Shown: positions 43,025-52,468, numbered from the stretch's first letter. The stretch: 64,000 nucleotides of DNA from Vulcanimicrobiota bacterium (GCA_003161435.1 PMOS01000027.1:1-64000); one strand, 5' to 3'. The notes: generated by a model not told the origin, from the letters alone. Numbers and translations are program-made.

Positions 43025-45328
43025 GTGTTCCCAGTCTCGGTCGTTTTGGCTGCCGCCATCGGATGCTGTGGCGTCAGCGGCACCATCCGATCAGCGGACG
43101 GCGTTCCGTTGCGCGCGCACGTTCACGTGGCCGGACCCGCGAACGCCGACGCCGAGAGCGATGCGCGCGGCGCGTTTACGCTGACGCTCGGACCCGGCGC
43201 GTACCGCGTCACGATAACGGCGCCCGGCTACACCGCCGCCGAGACGGATGTGGTGGTCCACGACGGCGAGCGGATCGATGCGACGCTCGAGCCGGTCGGC
43301 GCGGGGCGGCTGCGCCAGATCGGTCGCGTCACGGTGGACGGCCGGCTCGCCGTCCCTCGCACGATGGTGCCGACGCGCGACGTCTCACGCGCCGACCTCG
43401 ACGCCTCGGGCTACGACCGCGTCGTCGACGCGCTTGGCGACATTCCATCGGTGACGTTGACGCGCCCCGACGGCGGCGCCGCGGTGGCGCCGACGGTGAT
43501 CTCGCTGCGCGGGCCCGATCCGTCGGAGACACGCGTTGCGTTGGACGGTCAACCGCTCAACAACACGAACACCGGCGATCTCGACTTGGCTCTATTCCCG
43601 ACGGCCGTTCTCAGCGGTTTGGAAGTCAGCGAGGGACTCGGTCCGGAAGACGATCGCGGTTCGGACACGATCGGCGGCGAAGTCAACCTGCTCTCGCTGC
43701 GTCCGACCGCGACGCCGCAAGGCATGCTGCGGCTCTCGACGGGTTCGTTCAACACCTCGACCGTCGAGCTGAACGCCACCGGACACGTGTCCCGCTTGGG
43801 GTATGCGCTGGCGGCCGGCGACGGCCACAGTGACGGGTACGTCCACGACTATCCGGTTTCGTTCGGCGGCGTGCCGATCCGGTTGGGCTCGGGGTTCGCC
43901 GCCTCGACCGCGCTGGTCAACGTGACGTACGATCTCACGCCGCGCGCGACGCTGCGTGTGCGGACGTTCACCGCGGACGATGTGCGCGACGAGAGTGCCG
44001 CGCAGACGGTGCCGGCCCTGCAAGCAAACGGGTTGCCCGGCAGCGACGCCCCGGGCTCGGTCTTTTCGGGAAGCGGTCCGCAGACGCGCAGTCAGAGCAT
44101 TCGCGCCACGCTGATCGGTGCGACGCTCCCGCTCGGAGCCGGATCGTTGTCCTTTACGACGACGCGGTCGAGCATCGGCACGTCGCTCGATCGCCCGCTC
44201 GCCACGATCGTGCAGCCGGACGGCGTCACGCCGTACGACTTTTCCTTGATCGATCGGCTCGTGATCACCACCTTCGAATGGACGCACGCGACCGCAACGT
44301 CGTCGGTCAGCGCGGGAGGTCAGGCGCGCACCGAGTCTCTGACGTCGCCGGATCAGTTCAACGAGACGCTGGCCGAACACGCCGACGTCGCGTGGTTGCG
44401 GGCGAGCACCGATGTCGGGCCGCGCGTGAGGATCGCGGGCGGGATCGTCGAGTCGAAATGGTCGACCTTTGCGGCCAGCACCGACGGGCGGCTCGGCGTC
44501 TCGGTGGACGACGGCGCGAACGGAGCGTTCCGGTTCGCGGTCGGAACGGGATTTCGCGCACCATTGCTCGCCGAGCGGTACACGTTGCCGCTCGCCGATC
44601 TGGCGCCCGACCAGAATTGCGTCGGGGTCAACGGCAACCCCAACGAGCGCGCGGAGCACGCGACGGAGTACGAGCTCGGTTACGGCAAGCGCTTCGGCGC
44701 GACGACGCTCGACGCAACGCTCTATCGCACGAACCTGCGCGACCCCATCGAGAACTTCTATCCGCTCGGCGCGACATGCCCGACCAATGCGCAAGGCGTG
44801 CCGATCAGCACGGTGGCCGCGCAATCATTTCCGATCAACGTCGGTTCGGTCGTCTATCAAGGCGGCACGCTGCTGTTGTCGCGACGCTTCGGCGAGGCGT
44901 GGTTCGCCAGCGCGGAGTATGGCGTCAACGCGGCATATCCGACGCAGCTTCCCGACGTCGTCGCGGCCAACCCGACTTCGGGCTCAAACCTCGTCGTCGG
45001 CGAGCAGTTCGCGGGCATCCCGCTGCAAGAGTTCAGCCTGGCGATGCGCTACGCGCGCGCCGGCGTCCACGGAGCGTTGAACCTGACCGCGACGAGCGCC
45101 AACAATTGGCTCGGACAGGGACGCTTTGCGACCCTTGACGCCGCCGTCGGGAAGCGGTGGAATCACGTCGATCTGACCTTGGCCGGGACGAACCTCACCA
45201 GCGCGGTCAGCGGGCGTTTCACGCGGCTCAATCTCGGCACGCCGTATCCCACGCCGTTCGGCCTGGAGTCGCGTGACGCGCTGGTGCTCGATCCGGCGGC
45301 GCTGCGCTTGATCCTCACGCTGCGATGA
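43025..45328 (+). CDS. TonB-dependent outer-membrane receptor
   Basis: 767 residues from GTG. Signal peptide, then a carboxypeptidase-regulatory-like domain (SGTIRSADGVPLRAHVHVAG), a plug (DALGDIPSVTLTRPDGG, ISLRGPDPSETRVALDGQPL NNTNTG in two parts), then a 22-strand barrel pattern with aromatic-ended strands, finishing LRLILTLR. Takes up siderophores, cobalamin or other large nutrients with TonB energy, showing the cell has an outer membrane. A TonB box is not obvious. Ligand unknown; single gene. Confidence 0.9.
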   Translation: MFPVSVVLAAAIGCCGVSGTIRSADGVPLRAHVHVAGPANADAESDARGAFTLTLGPGAYRVTITAPGYTAAETDVVVHDGERIDATLEPVGAGRLRQIGRVTVDGRLAVPRTMVPTRDVSRADLDASGYDRVVDALGDIPSVTLTRPDGGAAVAPTVISLRGPDPSETRVALDGQPLNNTNTGDLDLALFPTAVLSGLEVSEGLGPEDDRGSDTIGGEVNLLSLRPTATPQGMLRLSTGSFNTSTVELNATGHVSRLGYALAAGDGHSDGYVHDYPVSFGGVPIRLGSGFAASTALVNVTYDLTPRATLRVRTFTADDVRDESAAQTVPALQANGLPGSDAPGSVFSGSGPQTRSQSIRATLIGATLPLGAGSLSFTTTRSSIGTSLDRPLATIVQPDGVTPYDFSLIDRLVITTFEWTHATATSSVSAGGQARTESLTSPDQFNETLAEHADVAWLRASTDVGPRVRIAGGIVESKWSTFAASTDGRLGVSVDDGANGAFRFAVGTGFRAPLLAERYTLPLADLAPDQNCVGVNGNPNERAEHATEYELGYGKRFGATTLDATLYRTNLRDPIENFYPLGATCPTNAQGVPISTVAAQSFPINVGSVVYQGGTLLLSRRFGEAWFASAEYGVNAAYPTQLPDVVAANPTSGSNLVVGEQFAGIPLQEFSLAMRYARAGVHGALNLTATSANNWLGQGRFATLDAAVGKRWNHVDLTLAGTNLTSAVSGRFTRLNLGTPYPTPFGLESRDALVLDPAALRLILTLR

Positions 45329-45358
45329 ACGAAACGGGACTGTGATGAGGAGCCGTTC

Positions 45359-45913
45359 ATGGACGATGCGATCACCCGCTTAGCGGTTCCGGTCGGCCCG
45401 GACGACCACGTACGCGGCCCTGCCGACGCACCCGTGACGCTGGTCGAGTACGGTGATTTCGAGTGCCCGTACTGCGGTGTCGCGTACCCGACCGTAAAAG
45501 AGCTGGAGCAGACGTACGGTGCGCGGTTGCGCGTCGTGTTCCGCAGCTTTCCGCTCGCGCAGCATCCCCACGCGGAGGGCGCGGCCGAAGCCGCGGAGTT
45601 CGCCGCCGAGCACGGTGCGTTCTGGAACCTGCACGACATGCTCTACGAGCACCAGCATGCGCTCGACGAGCCGCACTTGCTCGGCTACGCACGCGAGCTC
45701 GGCCTCGATTCAGACGCGCTGGCGACGGCACTGCGCGAACGAACGTACGCGGGGATCGTCGCCGACGTCAAAGAGGGCGGCGAAGAAAGCGGCATCCCCG
45801 GAACGCCGGCGTTCTTCCTCAACGACATCCTCTTCGAGGACGAGCCCTCCCGCGAAAACCTCGCGCACGCAATCGACTGGCTCCTCGAACACGGAACAGC
45901 CCTGTCACCCTGA
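45359..45913 (+). CDS. DsbA-like thioredoxin-fold oxidoreductase, cytoplasmic
   Basis: 184 residues. Active site CPYC in VEYGDFECPYCGVAYPTVKE (about 30-49), cis-Pro in SGIPGTPAFFLND. Helical insert typical of DsbA (EHQHALDEPHLLGYARELGL). No signal peptide is visible, unlike ordinary DsbA, so it may act in the cytoplasm as an FrnE- or NhaA-linked DsbA-like protein. GAGGAG before the ATG. Stop overlaps a dispersed-type CCCTGAGCCCGTCGAAGGG sequence. Confidence 0.9.
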   Translation: MDDAITRLAVPVGPDDHVRGPADAPVTLVEYGDFECPYCGVAYPTVKELEQTYGARLRVVFRSFPLAQHPHAEGAAEAAEFAAEHGAFWNLHDMLYEHQHALDEPHLLGYARELGLDSDALATALRERTYAGIVADVKEGGEESGIPGTPAFFLNDILFEDEPSRENLAHAIDWLLEHGTALSP

Positions 45914-45961
45914 GCCCGTCGAAGGGCGCCGGCGTCGATGATTAGCGGTCACGCTTCGCCG

Positions 45962-46008
45962 AGCTCAGCGCGACATGGGGCTGCGAAGCTCAACGCGACA
46001 TGGGGCTA
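45962..46008 (+). repeat. 21-bp tandem direct repeat at the tsaD 3' end
   Basis: AGCTCAGCGCGACATGGGGCT and AGCTCAACGCGACATGGGGCT style copies (45962-45982 and 45988-46008; one base differs) with period 26. The second copy contains the tsaD stop. Just upstream, 45905-45925 matches a sequence (CCCTGAGCCCGTCGAAGGG) found dispersed in many GC-rich genomes. Confidence 0.6.
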
Positions 46009-47040
46009 GGCGAACGGCAGGTTCGGGTTGGCGACGAGGGTGCGCGGGTCGACGCGGTTCGCTTCGCCGCGGCGTTCGGCGGCGGCGGCGATCATCGCAG
46101 CGTTGTCGGTGCAGAAGCGGCGTTCCGGCACGAACGTCGCGATGTTGCGGCTCGCGCCGACCGCTCGGAACGCGGTTTGGAGCGCCGTGTTGGCCGCGAC
46201 GCCGCCGCTGAGCACGACGGCACGATAGCCGGTTTCGTCAGGCGTGCGATCGCGATCGGCGTCGAGCGCGCGGGTGACGCGATCGATGAGCACGTCGACG
46301 ACGGCGGCTTGAAATGATGCGGCAACGTCTTCGGGTCGGGCGGACTTGCCGGCCGCGGATTCGAGGAAGTAGCGGACCGACGTCTTCAAGCCGGAGAAGC
46401 TCATGTCGAGCGTGCCGGGGTCGGGGCGGTGGCGTGGAAACGCGATCGCTTTCGGATCGCCTTCGCGGGCTAGTGCCTCGAGCGCGGGGCCGCCGGGGAA
46501 CGGCAGACCCAACAGTCGCGCGGTCTTGTCGTACGCTTCGCCGGCGGCGTCGTCGCGCGTCTTGCCGATGACGCGCAGCGCGGTCGGTGAACGCACCTCG
46601 ACCAGCTGCGAGTGCCCGCCGGAAACCAAGAGCGCGAGAAACGGATACGCCGGCGGCTCGTGGCATTCCAGGAACGCAGCGAACAAGTGCCCGTGGAGAT
46701 GGTTCACCGCGTACAGCCGCAGGCCGGTCGCGAAGGCCAGCGCCTTGGCGGTCGCGACGCCGACGACGAGGCTGCCGATCAGTCCCGGGCCCGCGGTGAC
46801 CGCGATGCCGTCGACATCGCCCAGCGCCATGCCGGCGCGGGTGAGCGCATCGTCGACGGCGGCCGAGAGCAGCGCCGCGTGACGGCGCGACGCGATCTCC
46901 GGGACGATCCCGCCGTACTTCGCGTGGAACTCGTCCTGGTTGGTCGAGACGTTCGAGAGCACGCGCACGCCGTCGCGGACGACCGCCGTCGCCGTGTCGT
47001 CGCAGGATGTCTCGATGCCGAGCAGCAGCACCCACGACAA
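46006..47040 (-). CDS. tsaD: tRNA N6-threonylcarbamoyladenosine transferase TsaD
   Basis: 344 residues. Transfers the threonylcarbamoyl group to A37 of tRNAs reading ANN codons, with TsaB and TsaE. Motifs: LLGIETSCDDTATAVV, AVTAGPGLIGSLVVGVATAK, metal site NHLHGHLFAAF, LLVSGGHSQLV, SFSGLKTSVRYF and LSGGVAANTAL. Complete. Divergent from the MFS gene with about 40 bases between starts. Confidence 0.97.
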   Translation of the reverse strand: MSWVLLLGIETSCDDTATAVVRDGVRVLSNVSTNQDEFHAKYGGIVPEIASRRHAALLSAAVDDALTRAGMALGDVDGIAVTAGPGLIGSLVVGVATAKALAFATGLRLYAVNHLHGHLFAAFLECHEPPAYPFLALLVSGGHSQLVEVRSPTALRVIGKTRDDAAGEAYDKTARLLGLPFPGGPALEALAREGDPKAIAFPRHRPDPGTLDMSFSGLKTSVRYFLESAAGKSARPEDVAASFQAAVVDVLIDRVTRALDADRDRTPDETGYRAVVLSGGVAANTALQTAFRAVGASRNIATFVPERRFCTDNAAMIAAAAERRGEANRVDPRTLVANPNLPFA

Positions 47041-47081
47041 GAACGGCAGCGAACGGGCGCCGGTTGCGCTACGATCTTGGG

Positions 47082-48275
47082 GTGCGCCTAGAACCGCGCT
47101 ATCTCGCCCTTGCCGCCTGCGGTGGGACCGCGTTCGTCGATATGTACGCGACGCAACCGCTCCTCCCGTCCCTGCGCGCGGAGTTTGACACCAGCGAGGC
47201 GGCGGTCGGCGCGACGATTTCGGTCCTGACCTTCGGCTGCGCGGCGGCTGCGCCGTTCGTCGGACCGCTGGCCGATGCTCTGGGCCGCAAGCGCGTGATC
47301 GTCTCAGCGATCTTCCTGCTCGCGTTGGTCACGTTCGGCGCGGCGTCGGCGGGCTCGCTGCACCTACTGCTGGTCTGGCGGTTCGCGCAGGGGTTGCTGA
47401 TGCCGGCGGTGTTCGCGGTGACCCTCGCGTACATCGCGGAGGAGTTTCCGCCCGAGGTCGGGGGACGTGCGATGGGCGCATACATCGGCGGCAACGTCGT
47501 CGGTGGTTTTCTCGGCCGATACCTCACCGCTGTCGTCGCCAGCAGGTGGGATTGGCACGTCGCGTTCGTCGTGCTCGGCATGCTCAACCTCGCCGGCGGC
47601 GCGTTCGTGTTGTTCGCGTTACCGCCGGCGCGCCATTTCGTGCGCCAATCGTCGGCGCGCGGTGCGCTGCGCGCGATGGGACGGTTCGCGCGCGATCCGG
47701 CGTTCCTCGCGACCTGCGTCGCCGGCGGAAGCATCTTGTTCACGCTGGTCGCGGCGTTCACGTTCGCGACGTTTCTCCTCGCCGAGCCGCCGTTCGATCT
47801 CGGGACGCTCGCACTCGGGAACATCTTTTTCGTCTACCTCATCGGTGCCGTCTCATCGCCGGTCGCAGGGCGATTGATCGATCGCTTCGGCCATCGGGCC
47901 GCGTTGCTGATGTCGAGCGCGGTGAGCGCCGGGGGTGTGCTGCTCACGCTGATCCCGTCGATCGTCTCCGTCGTGACGGGCCTGGCACTCATGGCCGTCG
48001 GTGTGTTCGCCGCGCAAGCAGCTTCGCAAGGCTACATCGGCATCGTCGCGCACGAGCGCCGCTCGACCGCCGCGGCGCTCTATATCGCCGTGTACTACGT
48101 CGGCGGCGGGTTGGGTGCGATCGTGCCCGCTCCGCTCTGGAACCGCGGCGGCTGGCCGGCGGTCGTCGCGCTCATCGTAGTCGTCCAGGTCTGCGCGGCC
48201 GGCCTCGCCGCGACGTTCTGGCAGCGGCCGAAACGCCGCCTCGAACCGGTCAGCGCCGACGCCCTCGGCGGTTAG
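47082..48275 (+). CDS. MFS transporter, drug/sugar efflux type
   Basis: 397 residues from GTG 47082. Twelve hydrophobic segments. Motif A between helices 2 and 3 is GPLADALGRKRVIVSAIFLL, with a matching GRLIDRFGHRAALLM in the second half. Helix 1 carries GTAFVDMYATQPLLPSLRAE FDTSEAAVGA in two parts, as in arabinose or drug exporters of the YnfM/CynX type. Inner membrane, proton-driven; substrate unknown. Confidence 0.92.
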   Translation: MRLEPRYLALAACGGTAFVDMYATQPLLPSLRAEFDTSEAAVGATISVLTFGCAAAAPFVGPLADALGRKRVIVSAIFLLALVTFGAASAGSLHLLLVWRFAQGLLMPAVFAVTLAYIAEEFPPEVGGRAMGAYIGGNVVGGFLGRYLTAVVASRWDWHVAFVVLGMLNLAGGAFVLFALPPARHFVRQSSARGALRAMGRFARDPAFLATCVAGGSILFTLVAAFTFATFLLAEPPFDLGTLALGNIFFVYLIGAVSSPVAGRLIDRFGHRAALLMSSAVSAGGVLLTLIPSIVSVVTGLALMAVGVFAAQAASQGYIGIVAHERRSTAAALYIAVYYVGGGLGAIVPAPLWNRGGWPAVVALIVVVQVCAAGLAATFWQRPKRRLEPVSADALGG

Positions 48276-48295
48276 CCGCTGTTCGCGACCGACGC

Positions 48296-50032
48296 TTAGC
48301 GCCGGCTCGCGATCTTGGCGGCCAGCTCCTCGGCGAACGCGTCGACGGAAACCGTGCGTTTCTCCTCAATTCCGCGCTCATTGACGTTCACCGTGCCGTC
48401 GGCCAGCTCGCTCTTTCCGACCACGAGGATGTACGGAATCTTCTGCGTCTTCCAGTGGCGGATCTTGTAGCCCAGCTTTTCGTTGGTGCTGTCGGCGTCG
48501 ACGCGGAAGCCGCGCGCGCGCAACTGATCGCGCACCTCGTACGCGTAGTCGAGCTGATGCTCGGAGATCGGACACACGATCGCCTGCACCGGCGCGATCC
48601 AGGCCGGAAAGGCGCCGGCGAAGTGCTCGATCAGCACGCCAAAGAAGCGCTCCATCGAACCGGCTAGCGCGCGGTGAATCATCACCGGACGATGGTCCTG
48701 ACCGTCCGGTCCACGGTACTTGAGCTCGAAGCGCTCGGGCAACACGAAGTCGACCTGCACCGTGCCGAGCTGCCACTTGCGACCGATCGCGTCGTGCAAG
48801 TTGATGTCGAGCTTCGGCCCGTAGAACGCGCCGCCGCCTTCGTCGATGCCGTACGGCAGGTTGTGCGATTCCAGCGCGTGGCGGATCGCGTTCTCCGCGA
48901 TCTCATCGGTCGGGCCGCGCTCGGTACGCGTGCTCAAGAAATATTCGAAGCCCGAGAAGTTGAACGCTTCCATGAGGCGCAGCGCCTCGTCGAGCGTCTG
49001 CTCGAACTCGCCCTGGAGCTGCTCGGGCGTGCAGAAGAGGTGCGCGTCGTCCTGCGTGAAGCCGCGCACGCGCGTCAGGCCGTGCAGCGTTCCGCTGAGC
49101 TCGAAGCGGTAGACCGTGCCGAACTCGCTGTAGCGCAGCGGCAGATCGCGGTACGAACGTCCGTCGTTCTTGTAGATGAGGATGTGACCGGGGCAGTTCA
49201 TCGGCTTGAGCCGAAAGCGCTGACCCTCCACCTCGATCGGTCCGAACATCGAGTCGGCGAAGTTCTCGAGGTGGCCCGACGTCGCGTAGAGGTTTTCGTG
49301 CACGATGTGCGGCGTGATGACCGGCAGATAGCCGCGCTCGCGCAAACCGTCGCGAATGAACTGCTCGACCAGCCCGCGCATTAACGCGCCCTTGGGGTGC
49401 CAGAACACGAGCCCGCCGCCGGCCAGTTCGTCGACGTGATACAGGTCGAGCTCCGAACCGAGCTTGCGGTGATCGCGCTTCGCGGCTTCTTCGAGGAAGG
49501 CGTGGTAGTCGTCGAGCTCTTGCTGCGTCGGGAACGCCGTGCCGTAGATGCGCTGCAGCATCGGGTTCTTCGCGTCGCCACGCCAGTACGCGCCGGCGAC
49601 CGATTCGAGCTCGACCGCGCCGATCGCTCCGGTCGAGTCGGCGTGACCGCCGCGGCACAGATCGGTGAAGTCGCCGATCGTGTAGAGCGTGATCGGTTCA
49701 CCTTCAGGGATCGCCTGCGCGAGCTCGACCTTGTACGGGTTGCCGCGAAAGGCTTCGATCGCCTCCTCGCGCGACACGCGACGCCCACTCATAGGATAGT
49801 CGGCGCGGACGATCTCGCGCATCCGCGCTTGTAGCGCTGCTAGATCGTCCTGCGTGAACGCGTCCGAGCGATCGAAATCGTAGTAGAACCCGTTCTCGAT
49901 GGCCGGACCGATCGTCGGTTTGGCCTCCGGAAACAGATCCTGGACAGCGTACGCCAGCACGTGGGCCGCCGTATGTCGGAGGTGCGCGATGTCGACGGAG
50001 CTCGTAGTGGTCACGTGACTGCTCTTCGCCAC
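48296..50032 (-). CDS. thrS: threonyl-tRNA synthetase without TGS domain
   Basis: 578 residues from GTG. Charges tRNA-Thr. Editing domain: RHTAAHVLAYAVQDLFPEAK, GPAIENGFYYDF and CRGGHADSTG. Class II core: FWHPKGALMRGLVEQFIRDG, zinc Cys in KPMNCPGHILIYK, RVRGFTQDDAHLFCTPEQL, and VMIHRALAGSMERFFGVLIE HF. Anticodon domain ends with WKTQKIPYILVVGKSE. The N-terminal TGS domain of about 60 residues in ordinary ThrRS is missing; the gene starts directly at the editing domain. The upstream region is only 6 bases from the next gene, leaving no room for a leader. Confidence 0.96.
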   Translation of the reverse strand: MAKSSHVTTTSSVDIAHLRHTAAHVLAYAVQDLFPEAKPTIGPAIENGFYYDFDRSDAFTQDDLAALQARMREIVRADYPMSGRRVSREEAIEAFRGNPYKVELAQAIPEGEPITLYTIGDFTDLCRGGHADSTGAIGAVELESVAGAYWRGDAKNPMLQRIYGTAFPTQQELDDYHAFLEEAAKRDHRKLGSELDLYHVDELAGGGLVFWHPKGALMRGLVEQFIRDGLRERGYLPVITPHIVHENLYATSGHLENFADSMFGPIEVEGQRFRLKPMNCPGHILIYKNDGRSYRDLPLRYSEFGTVYRFELSGTLHGLTRVRGFTQDDAHLFCTPEQLQGEFEQTLDEALRLMEAFNFSGFEYFLSTRTERGPTDEIAENAIRHALESHNLPYGIDEGGGAFYGPKLDINLHDAIGRKWQLGTVQVDFVLPERFELKYRGPDGQDHRPVMIHRALAGSMERFFGVLIEHFAGAFPAWIAPVQAIVCPISEHQLDYAYEVRDQLRARGFRVDADSTNEKLGYKIRHWKTQKIPYILVVGKSELADGTVNVNERGIEEKRTVSVDAFAEELAAKIASRR

Positions 50033-50038
50033 ACGTCA

Positions 50039-50320
50039 CTAGTGTGCCTCACCCGGCCCGTCATCCAGTAGCTCGAGGTAGACGTCGAGCACTTGCGACC
50101 GGGGATACGGGCCATCGCCCTCAGTATCGAACTGGGGCTCGTCAAACTCGACCCAGTATGTACGTGCCGGCCCCCGCACGGTCGTCGTCAGCGTGAACGG
50201 TCTGCCATCCGGATCTTCGAGAACTGTACCGGTGGGCTCGCTTGGCCATGGGTACCCCCCATGCAATTGGTCACAGAGAACTCGCACTCGCGAGCCGACG
50301 GGGTAGATCGGCGAGGCCAT
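50039..50320 (-). CDS. small beta-rich protein, unknown
   Basis: 93 residues: MASPIYPVGSRVRVLCDQLH, then SEPTGTVLEDPDGRPFTLTT and ARTYWVEFDEPQFD, ending YLELLDDGPGEAH. The pattern G-S-R-V-R-V ... G-T-V ... YWVEFDEPQ is that of a small SH3-like barrel. AGGA 8 bases before the ATG. 6 bases before thrS on the same strand, so probably the first gene of that operon. Function unknown. Confidence 0.65.
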   Translation of the reverse strand: MASPIYPVGSRVRVLCDQLHGGYPWPSEPTGTVLEDPDGRPFTLTTTVRGPARTYWVEFDEPQFDTEGDGPYPRSQVLDVYLELLDDGPGEAH

Positions 50321-50445
50321 AAGAGGTCCTTGGCAGGATAGCTGCCGGACTCCGGCTCGCTCGACGCCGAATGGCCGTCGATTCGGCGAGCCTCACAGCG
50401 GAGCGAGGGAGTGACGAAGTCGTCCCGCTCGGCTAAAATGCTGCG

Positions 50446-51153
50446 GTGATTCAAGCCCTCGATCATGGCGAGCGCCACGGCACCGGAACGCGGACGGTTC
50501 GTGACCTGGTTCTCGGGATGGCCGACGGCCTGACCGTCCCCTTCGCCCTCGCCGCCGGGGTGACCGGGGCCGTCGCCGCGAGCGGGCTGGTTGTGACCGC
50601 CGGGCTCGCCGAGATCGTCGCGGGGGCGATCTCGATGGGCCTGGGCGGCTACTTGGCCGCACGTACGGACGCCGCGCACTACGCCAAGGAGTATGCGCGC
50701 GAGATTCGTGAGACGCATGAGATTCCGGACGAGGAACGCGCCGAGGTCGCCCAGATCATGTTCAACTACGGCGTGCGCGAGCCGGTCCTCACCCGCGTCG
50801 TCAACGAGATCGCGAGCGACCGCGAACATTGGGTCGCGTTCATGATGCGCAACGAGCTCGGACTCGAGCGCCCCGACGAGCGCGCCGCTCCGCGCAGCGC
50901 CGCAACCGTCGGCGGGGGCTATGTCCTGGGTGGCATCTTCCCGCTCGCGCCCTACTTGTTCGTCGGCGACGCGCACATCGCGCTGTATTGGTCGATCCTC
51001 TGCACGTCGCTCGCGTTGTTCGTATTCGGCGCCGTGCGCGCACGCGTGCTCGCCACGCCGATCCTCGCCGGCGCCGCGCAAACCTGGTTCATCGGCGCCC
51101 TCGCCGCCGCCGCCGCCTACGGCCTAGCACGCCTCGTCTCACACGCAATCTAG
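50446..51153 (+). CDS. VIT1/CCC1-family iron or manganese transporter
   Basis: 235 residues from GTG. N-terminal helix RTVRDLVLGMADGLTVPFAL, the family signature with conserved Asp and Gly, then VVTAGLAEIVAGAISMGLGG YLAARTDA in two parts; a cytosolic charged loop with Glu/His residues (metal-binding helices, KEYAREIRETHEIPDEERAE); and three C-terminal helices. Moves ferrous iron or manganese across the membrane. No ferritin-like extra domain. Confidence 0.92.
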   Translation: MIQALDHGERHGTGTRTVRDLVLGMADGLTVPFALAAGVTGAVAASGLVVTAGLAEIVAGAISMGLGGYLAARTDAAHYAKEYAREIRETHEIPDEERAEVAQIMFNYGVREPVLTRVVNEIASDREHWVAFMMRNELGLERPDERAAPRSAATVGGGYVLGGIFPLAPYLFVGDAHIALYWSILCTSLALFVFGAVRARVLATPILAGAAQTWFIGALAAAAAYGLARLVSHAI

Positions 51154-51186
51154 CCAGATCCGTCTGCGGCCGCCTTTTGCTACACG

Positions 51187-51321
51187 GTGCTGCTGCAGCG
51201 GGATCGCAAGGCGGCCGACTATGGGTATGTTCAGGTGCGGGAGCCGTATGATATTCTCACGGCGGACGAGCGCCTTCGTTGGGCGAATCGCCTCGTCGAA
51301 GACTTAAGGAGCCTGCTATGA
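51187..51321 (+). CDS. short ORF, 44 aa, coupled to next gene
   Basis: From GTG 51187: VLLQRDRKAADYGYVQVREP, YDILTADERLRWANRLVEDL, RSLL. The stop TGA overlaps the ATG of the following gene as ATGA. Frame is open back to the VIT1 stop. May be a small real protein or the 3' remnant of a longer gene; GC is lower than the transporter gene. Unknown function. Confidence 0.35.
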   Translation: MLLQRDRKAADYGYVQVREPYDILTADERLRWANRLVEDLRSLL

Positions 51322-51584
51322 CAATTGTGCCGGACGATCCGAGAGCAGTCGAGATGGCGGCGGAGAAACTTCGCCCTGCGAACGCATTCTTTCTTGCACG
51401 TCTCGCGCGGCTCGTCGGCGATATCTCGACCCTAACTGTGGGCGATGAAGAATTCGACTACTTCGTTCGCGTGCCGTTCGATCGGTTGACCGTCCTCAAC
51501 GAGCAGATCACCGATCTTCAGCTCGAGGTGCTAGAACGCTACCACATCGGCATCAGTGCGTTCGCGATACCGGTTGGAAAGTAG
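51318..51584 (+). CDS. hypothetical protein, 88 aa
   Basis: ATG 51318, AAGGAG 7 bases upstream, a strong ribosome site. Product MTIVPDDPRAVEMAAEKLRP, ANAFFLARLARLVGDIST, then VGDEEFDYFVRVPFDRLTVL and ERYHIGISAFAIPVGK. No known motif. The pair with the preceding short ORF has the layout of a small two-gene module, but nothing shows a toxin fold. Confidence 0.6.
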   Translation: MTIVPDDPRAVEMAAEKLRPANAFFLARLARLVGDISTLTVGDEEFDYFVRVPFDRLTVLNEQITDLQLEVLERYHIGISAFAIPVGK

Positions 51585-51609
51585 TCGCGCCGGGGCGGTA
51601 CCAAATTGG

Positions 51610-52437
51610 TCAGCCGCTCCCGGCCCCGATGCTTGACAATAATCCAGTAACCGCCGTCAGCGCCGCGCATGCTGCTGTGAATACACCCTTCCTTGATTTG
51701 ACCAAGCGATCTATAATCACTTTAGAGAGGGGCTCCATGACCGGCCTTAGCCCGTAGACGAATAGTGCGCCTAACAATACCGGAAATAACAACAACGTTG
51801 ATAGCGCGAATATCGCGACGTTACCAGACAAGATTAAGGTGGCGTGGCCACCAAGGTGAATGAGGGAGACAGGCCATAGCATCCAATCGCTGATGGATAA
51901 TTCCTTTCGCGAAGTCATAACCAAGGTCCCAATGCCAGCGGGAAGAATAAGCGCGCCGTAGGATGAGACGAAATACAATGCGACCCAGAGGCGCTGTCTC
52001 GTCCCCATCATGATGCGGCGAAACAAGGCACGGCCGATGCAGAGAAAAGGAAAATCCACGATGCCCCAAACGACGAACGCCCCGCCGAACATCTTAATGG
52101 TATTCGGCCATGACCACGGATGACGCCAGGGGTCAAGGTGAGATGGGTCGAGGAGTGCCACTGCCAATGCGAACAGGCTAAGTGGCGTACACCAAATGAT
52201 AATGGAACGAAATGAAAGAATCTTGCGACCCAATATACGGTTCAGTACACCATCCACAAGCGCCGCAGATGAGGATATGATCCGCCGCAACCCGCCTTCG
52301 TCAACGTAAAAGTACCAGTCGATTAGCCGAGACTGGACAACCTTCTCGCCGTCATCACCTATTGCTACTTCAATGAACCCAATGACTGCCGTGACGAAGG
52401 TCAGAAAGAGAAGGAGCGCATGTAAGAACGTGTGCAA
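51610..52437 (-). CDS. integral membrane protein, unknown
   Basis: 275 residues. Hydrophobic segments at about 4-24, 80-98, 113-133, 150-172, 183-225 and 255-273, with a soluble part between the first and second (VQSRLIDWYFYVDEGGLRRI). No family recognised. Clearly lower in GC than core genes, so part of an accessory island beside tRNA-Val. About 280 bases of mainly non-coding sequence separates it from the next large gene. Confidence 0.65.
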   Translation of the reverse strand: MHTFLHALLLFLTFVTAVIGFIEVAIGDDGEKVVQSRLIDWYFYVDEGGLRRIISSSAALVDGVLNRILGRKILSFRSIIIWCTPLSLFALAVALLDPSHLDPWRHPWSWPNTIKMFGGAFVVWGIVDFPFLCIGRALFRRIMMGTRQRLWVALYFVSSYGALILPAGIGTLVMTSRKELSISDWMLWPVSLIHLGGHATLILSGNVAIFALSTLLLFPVLLGALFVYGLRPVMEPLSKVIIDRLVKSRKGVFTAACAALTAVTGLLSSIGAGSG

Positions 52438-52468
52438 GTCAACCCCACTTGACTAAAACGGTCTGAAG

